Assembly (NCBI RefSeq): GCF_030384665.1
Contig: NC_083673.1
Coordinates: 2,985,501 to 3,049,500, forward strand
Direction of reading: 5' to 3'
DNA length: 64,000 nt
DNA from: Lodderomyces elongisporus
Lineage: Eukaryota; Ascomycota; Pichiomycetes; Serinales; Debaryomycetaceae
The notes under the pieces were generated by a model. That model was not told where the DNA came from and did no database searches. It was given only the letters and a program-made list of their open reading frames with translations. Shown here piece by piece: positions 61,874 through 64,000 of the stretch (positions within the stretch are counted from its first letter, which is position 1; the number at the start of each line of letters is the position of its first letter). A program made the translations under genes and the position numbers.

Positions 61874-64000
61874 ATGGGACATTACGTCACACTTGCAACT
61901 TGTAACCTTAATCAATGGGCATTGGATTTTGAAGGTAACCGTGATCGTATTATTCAAAGTATTGTTGAAGCAAAAGCTCAAGGAGCAAAATTGAGAGTCG
62001 GTCCTGAACTAGAGATTTGCGGTTACGGTTGCTTAGATCATTTCGCGGAAAATGATTTGTATCAACACAGTTGGGAAGTTTATGGAGAGATCTTGAAGAA
62101 TACAGAAACGCATGGTATTATTTTGGATATCGGTATCCCCGTAATTCACAAATCAATTAAATACAATTGTAGAGTCATTTCCTACAACGGTGAAATCTTG
62201 TTGATTAGACCAAAATTGTATCTTGCAAATGACGGAAACTATAGGGAAATGAGATATTTCACTCCCTGGAACAGACCCAAGTACTATGAAGAACACCAAT
62301 TGCCCAAAAATATCAGCAAAATTAATGGCCAAACTAGAGTCACTTTCGGAGACTGCATTATTGAAACGCTCGACACCAAATTGGGGTGTGAGACTTGCGA
62401 AGAATTGTTTACACCTCAATCACCACATATTGCAATGGGCTTGGACGGTGTTGAAATCTTTACAAATTCTAGTGGTTCCCATCATGAATTGAGAAAATTA
62501 GACACTAGGTTGCAATTGATAACCGAAGCTACAAAGAAATGTGGTGGTGTTTACTTGTACGCCAACCAAAGGGGTTGTGATGGCGATCGTCTTTATTACG
62601 ATGGTTGTGCTTGTATAGTGGTTAATGGTGAAGTTTTGGCACAAGCCTCCCAGTTTTCGCTCAAGGATGTGGAAGTTATAAGTGCAACAATTGATTTGGA
62701 CGATGTCCGATCCTACAGAAACCAGAAATCTGCCGGAATTCAAGCTGTCAACCAGGACAAGACATATAAGATTATCGAGTGTTTAACAGAATTATCACCA
62801 AGCGAGGACGTTTATGATACTTCGGTTGTACCAACAAGACCACAGAAAATTAGATATCACCTTCCAGAGGAAGAGATTGCGTATGGACCTGCGTGTTGGC
62901 TTTGGGATTATTTGCGTCGATCCAAATGTGGAGGTTATTTCCTTCCCTTGAGTGGTGGTATTGATTCTTGTGCTACTGCAACGATTGTACATCTGATGTG
63001 CAGATTGGTCGTCGAGTCTAAAGATGAACAGGTTTTGCAAGACGTGAGAGCTTTAGTTCGCGATGAAACATTTACACCAGCAACACCGCAAGAGCTTGCT
63101 GGTAAGTTATTTTGTACATGCTTCATGGGAACTGAAAACTCTTCTACTGAAACCAGATCAAGAGCAAAAGAGTTGGCTGAAAAAATAGGTGCCTATCATG
63201 TTGATCTCAATATGGACAACTTAGTCTCTTCAGTTGTTTCACTTTTCGAGGTTGCCACTGGTAAAAAACCAATTTTCAAAATATTTGGTGGATCTCAAAC
63301 TGAAAACCTTGCACTCCAGAATATTCAAGCCAGATTGCGAATGGTTTTAAGTTACTTGTTTGCACAATTGTTGCCTTGGACACGAGGTTTACCTGTCCCT
63401 GGTTTGTTAGTATTGGGCAGTGCAAATGTCGACGAATGTTTACGTGGATACTTGACCAAATATGATTGCTCGTCAGCAGACATTAATCCCATCGGTGGGA
63501 TTTCAAAAACTGATTTGAAAAGATTTATTGCTTGGGCGGAGACTAATTTCGATATGCCAATCTTGCACGACTTCTTGACGGCCACACCAACTGCAGAGTT
63601 GGAACCAATTACCAAAGATTATGTGCAAAGTGACGAGATCGATATGGGAATGACATATGATGAGCTCTCTAGATTTGGAAGGTTGAGAAAAGTAGAAAAG
63701 TGTGGTCCATTGGCCATGTTTATCAAATTGTACCACGAATGGTCACAGCCCCCATACAATCTTACTGCAAAGCAAGTGGCAGAGAAAGTGAAACGCTTTT
63801 GGTTTTTTTATGCCATTAATAGGCACAAAATGACGACAATGACGCCAGCTTACCATGCCGAGCAATATTCACCTGACGACAATAGATTCGATTTGCGTCC
63901 ATTCCTAATTAACCCACGATTCCCTTTTGCAAGTAAGAAAATAGACAAAATGGTTGAAAAAATAGAAGAACGTCAAAAGGAAATCGAAAAGAATAATTTG
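61874..64000 (+). CDS. QNS1: Glutamine-dependent NAD+ synthetase Qns1 (3' end missing)
   Basis: Makes NAD+ from nicotinate adenine dinucleotide, ATP and glutamine: the last step of de novo and salvage NAD+ synthesis. An uninterrupted frame of 709 codons runs to the window edge; the yeast protein has 714, so only a few residues are missing. The N-terminal nitrilase-type glutaminase has catalytic E45 (GPELEICGY), K114 (RPKLYLANDGNYRE) and C175 (LGCETCEELF). The C-terminal synthetase domain has the PP-loop SGGIDSCAT (S360), then FMGTENSS, SANVDECLRGYLTKYDCSSADINPIGG and YHAEQYSPDDNRFDLRPFLINPRFP. Codon 374 (62993-62995) is CTG where homologues have Ser in the SMC motif. The ATG has context TTTAATATGG and is divergent from XAN1. 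Confidence 0.96.
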   Translation, partial: MGHYVTLATCNLNQWALDFEGNRDRIIQSIVEAKAQGAKLRVGPELEICGYGCLDHFAENDLYQHSWEVYGEILKNTETHGIILDIGIPVIHKSIKYNCRVISYNGEILLIRPKLYLANDGNYREMRYFTPWNRPKYYEEHQLPKNISKINGQTRVTFGDCIIETLDTKLGCETCEELFTPQSPHIAMGLDGVEIFTNSSGSHHELRKLDTRLQLITEATKKCGGVYLYANQRGCDGDRLYYDGCACIVVNGEVLAQASQFSLKDVEVISATIDLDDVRSYRNQKSAGIQAVNQDKTYKIIECLTELSPSEDVYDTSVVPTRPQKIRYHLPEEEIAYGPACWLWDYLRRSKCGGYFLPLSGGIDSCATATIVHLMCRLVVESKDEQVLQDVRALVRDETFTPATPQELAGKLFCTCFMGTENSSTETRSRAKELAEKIGAYHVDLNMDNLVSSVVSLFEVATGKKPIFKIFGGSQTENLALQNIQARLRMVLSYLFAQLLPWTRGLPVPGLLVLGSANVDECLRGYLTKYDCSSADINPIGGISKTDLKRFIAWAETNFDMPILHDFLTATPTAELEPITKDYVQSDEIDMGMTYDELSRFGRLRKVEKCGPLAMFIKLYHEWSQPPYNLTAKQVAEKVKRFWFFYAINRHKMTTMTPAYHAEQYSPDDNRFDLRPFLINPRFPFASKKIDKMVEKIEERQKEIEKNNL

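Overview
The window is nuclear DNA of a budding yeast, most likely of the CUG-Ser (Candida/Lodderomyces) clade. Three points support this. There is a tandem array of three beta-mannosyltransferase (BMT/WRY family) genes. There are long GRAM-, PalI- and CHT4-type orthologues. In QNS1 a CTG codon sits where homologues carry a conserved Ser. AT-rich spacers full of simple repeats, and proteins swollen by poly-Q, -N, -E and -S tracts, resemble Lodderomyces elongisporus or the C. parapsilosis group; the species is inference. I found no tRNA, rRNA, transposon, centromere or CRISPR array.

Layout. 1-11 kb: MTF1 (mitochondrial transcription factor, -), a WBP2-like GRAM/PY protein (+), SNF2 (SWI/SNF ATPase, -) and NMD4 (nonsense-mediated decay, -). 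11-21 kb: a 2.8 kb divergent spacer, then two long disordered proteins that converge on each other. The first (+) carries a Cbk1-type docking site and three Cbk1 consensus sites. Both carry a putative PP1-docking motif. 21-30 kb: ARO3 (-, with a previously unsplit 176-nt intron recognised here and an upstream Gcn4 site), UBP14 (-), a CHT4/CTS2-type chitinase (+) and VPS74 (-). 30-45 kb: the very long FAB1 (+) with a tiny overlapping uORF, RIM9/PalI (+) and TLG2 (-). 45-56 kb: three tandem BMT genes, all minus. 56-64 kb: PAH1 lipin (-), a xanthine dioxygenase XanA/Xan1-type enzyme (-), and QNS1 NAD+ synthetase (+), which runs off the right edge with only a few codons missing.

The genes are mostly unlinked housekeeping functions, as is usual in yeast, but some share themes. 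FAB1, TLG2 and VPS74 act on endosomal/Golgi membranes. VPS74 is the Golgi glycosyltransferase-retention adaptor, so it is a plausible partner for the BMT enzymes. RIM9 is a pH-signalling membrane protein. Several starts had to be moved, because the longest open frames of MTF1, NMD4 and one BMT begin at TTG; the first in-frame ATG is used instead.
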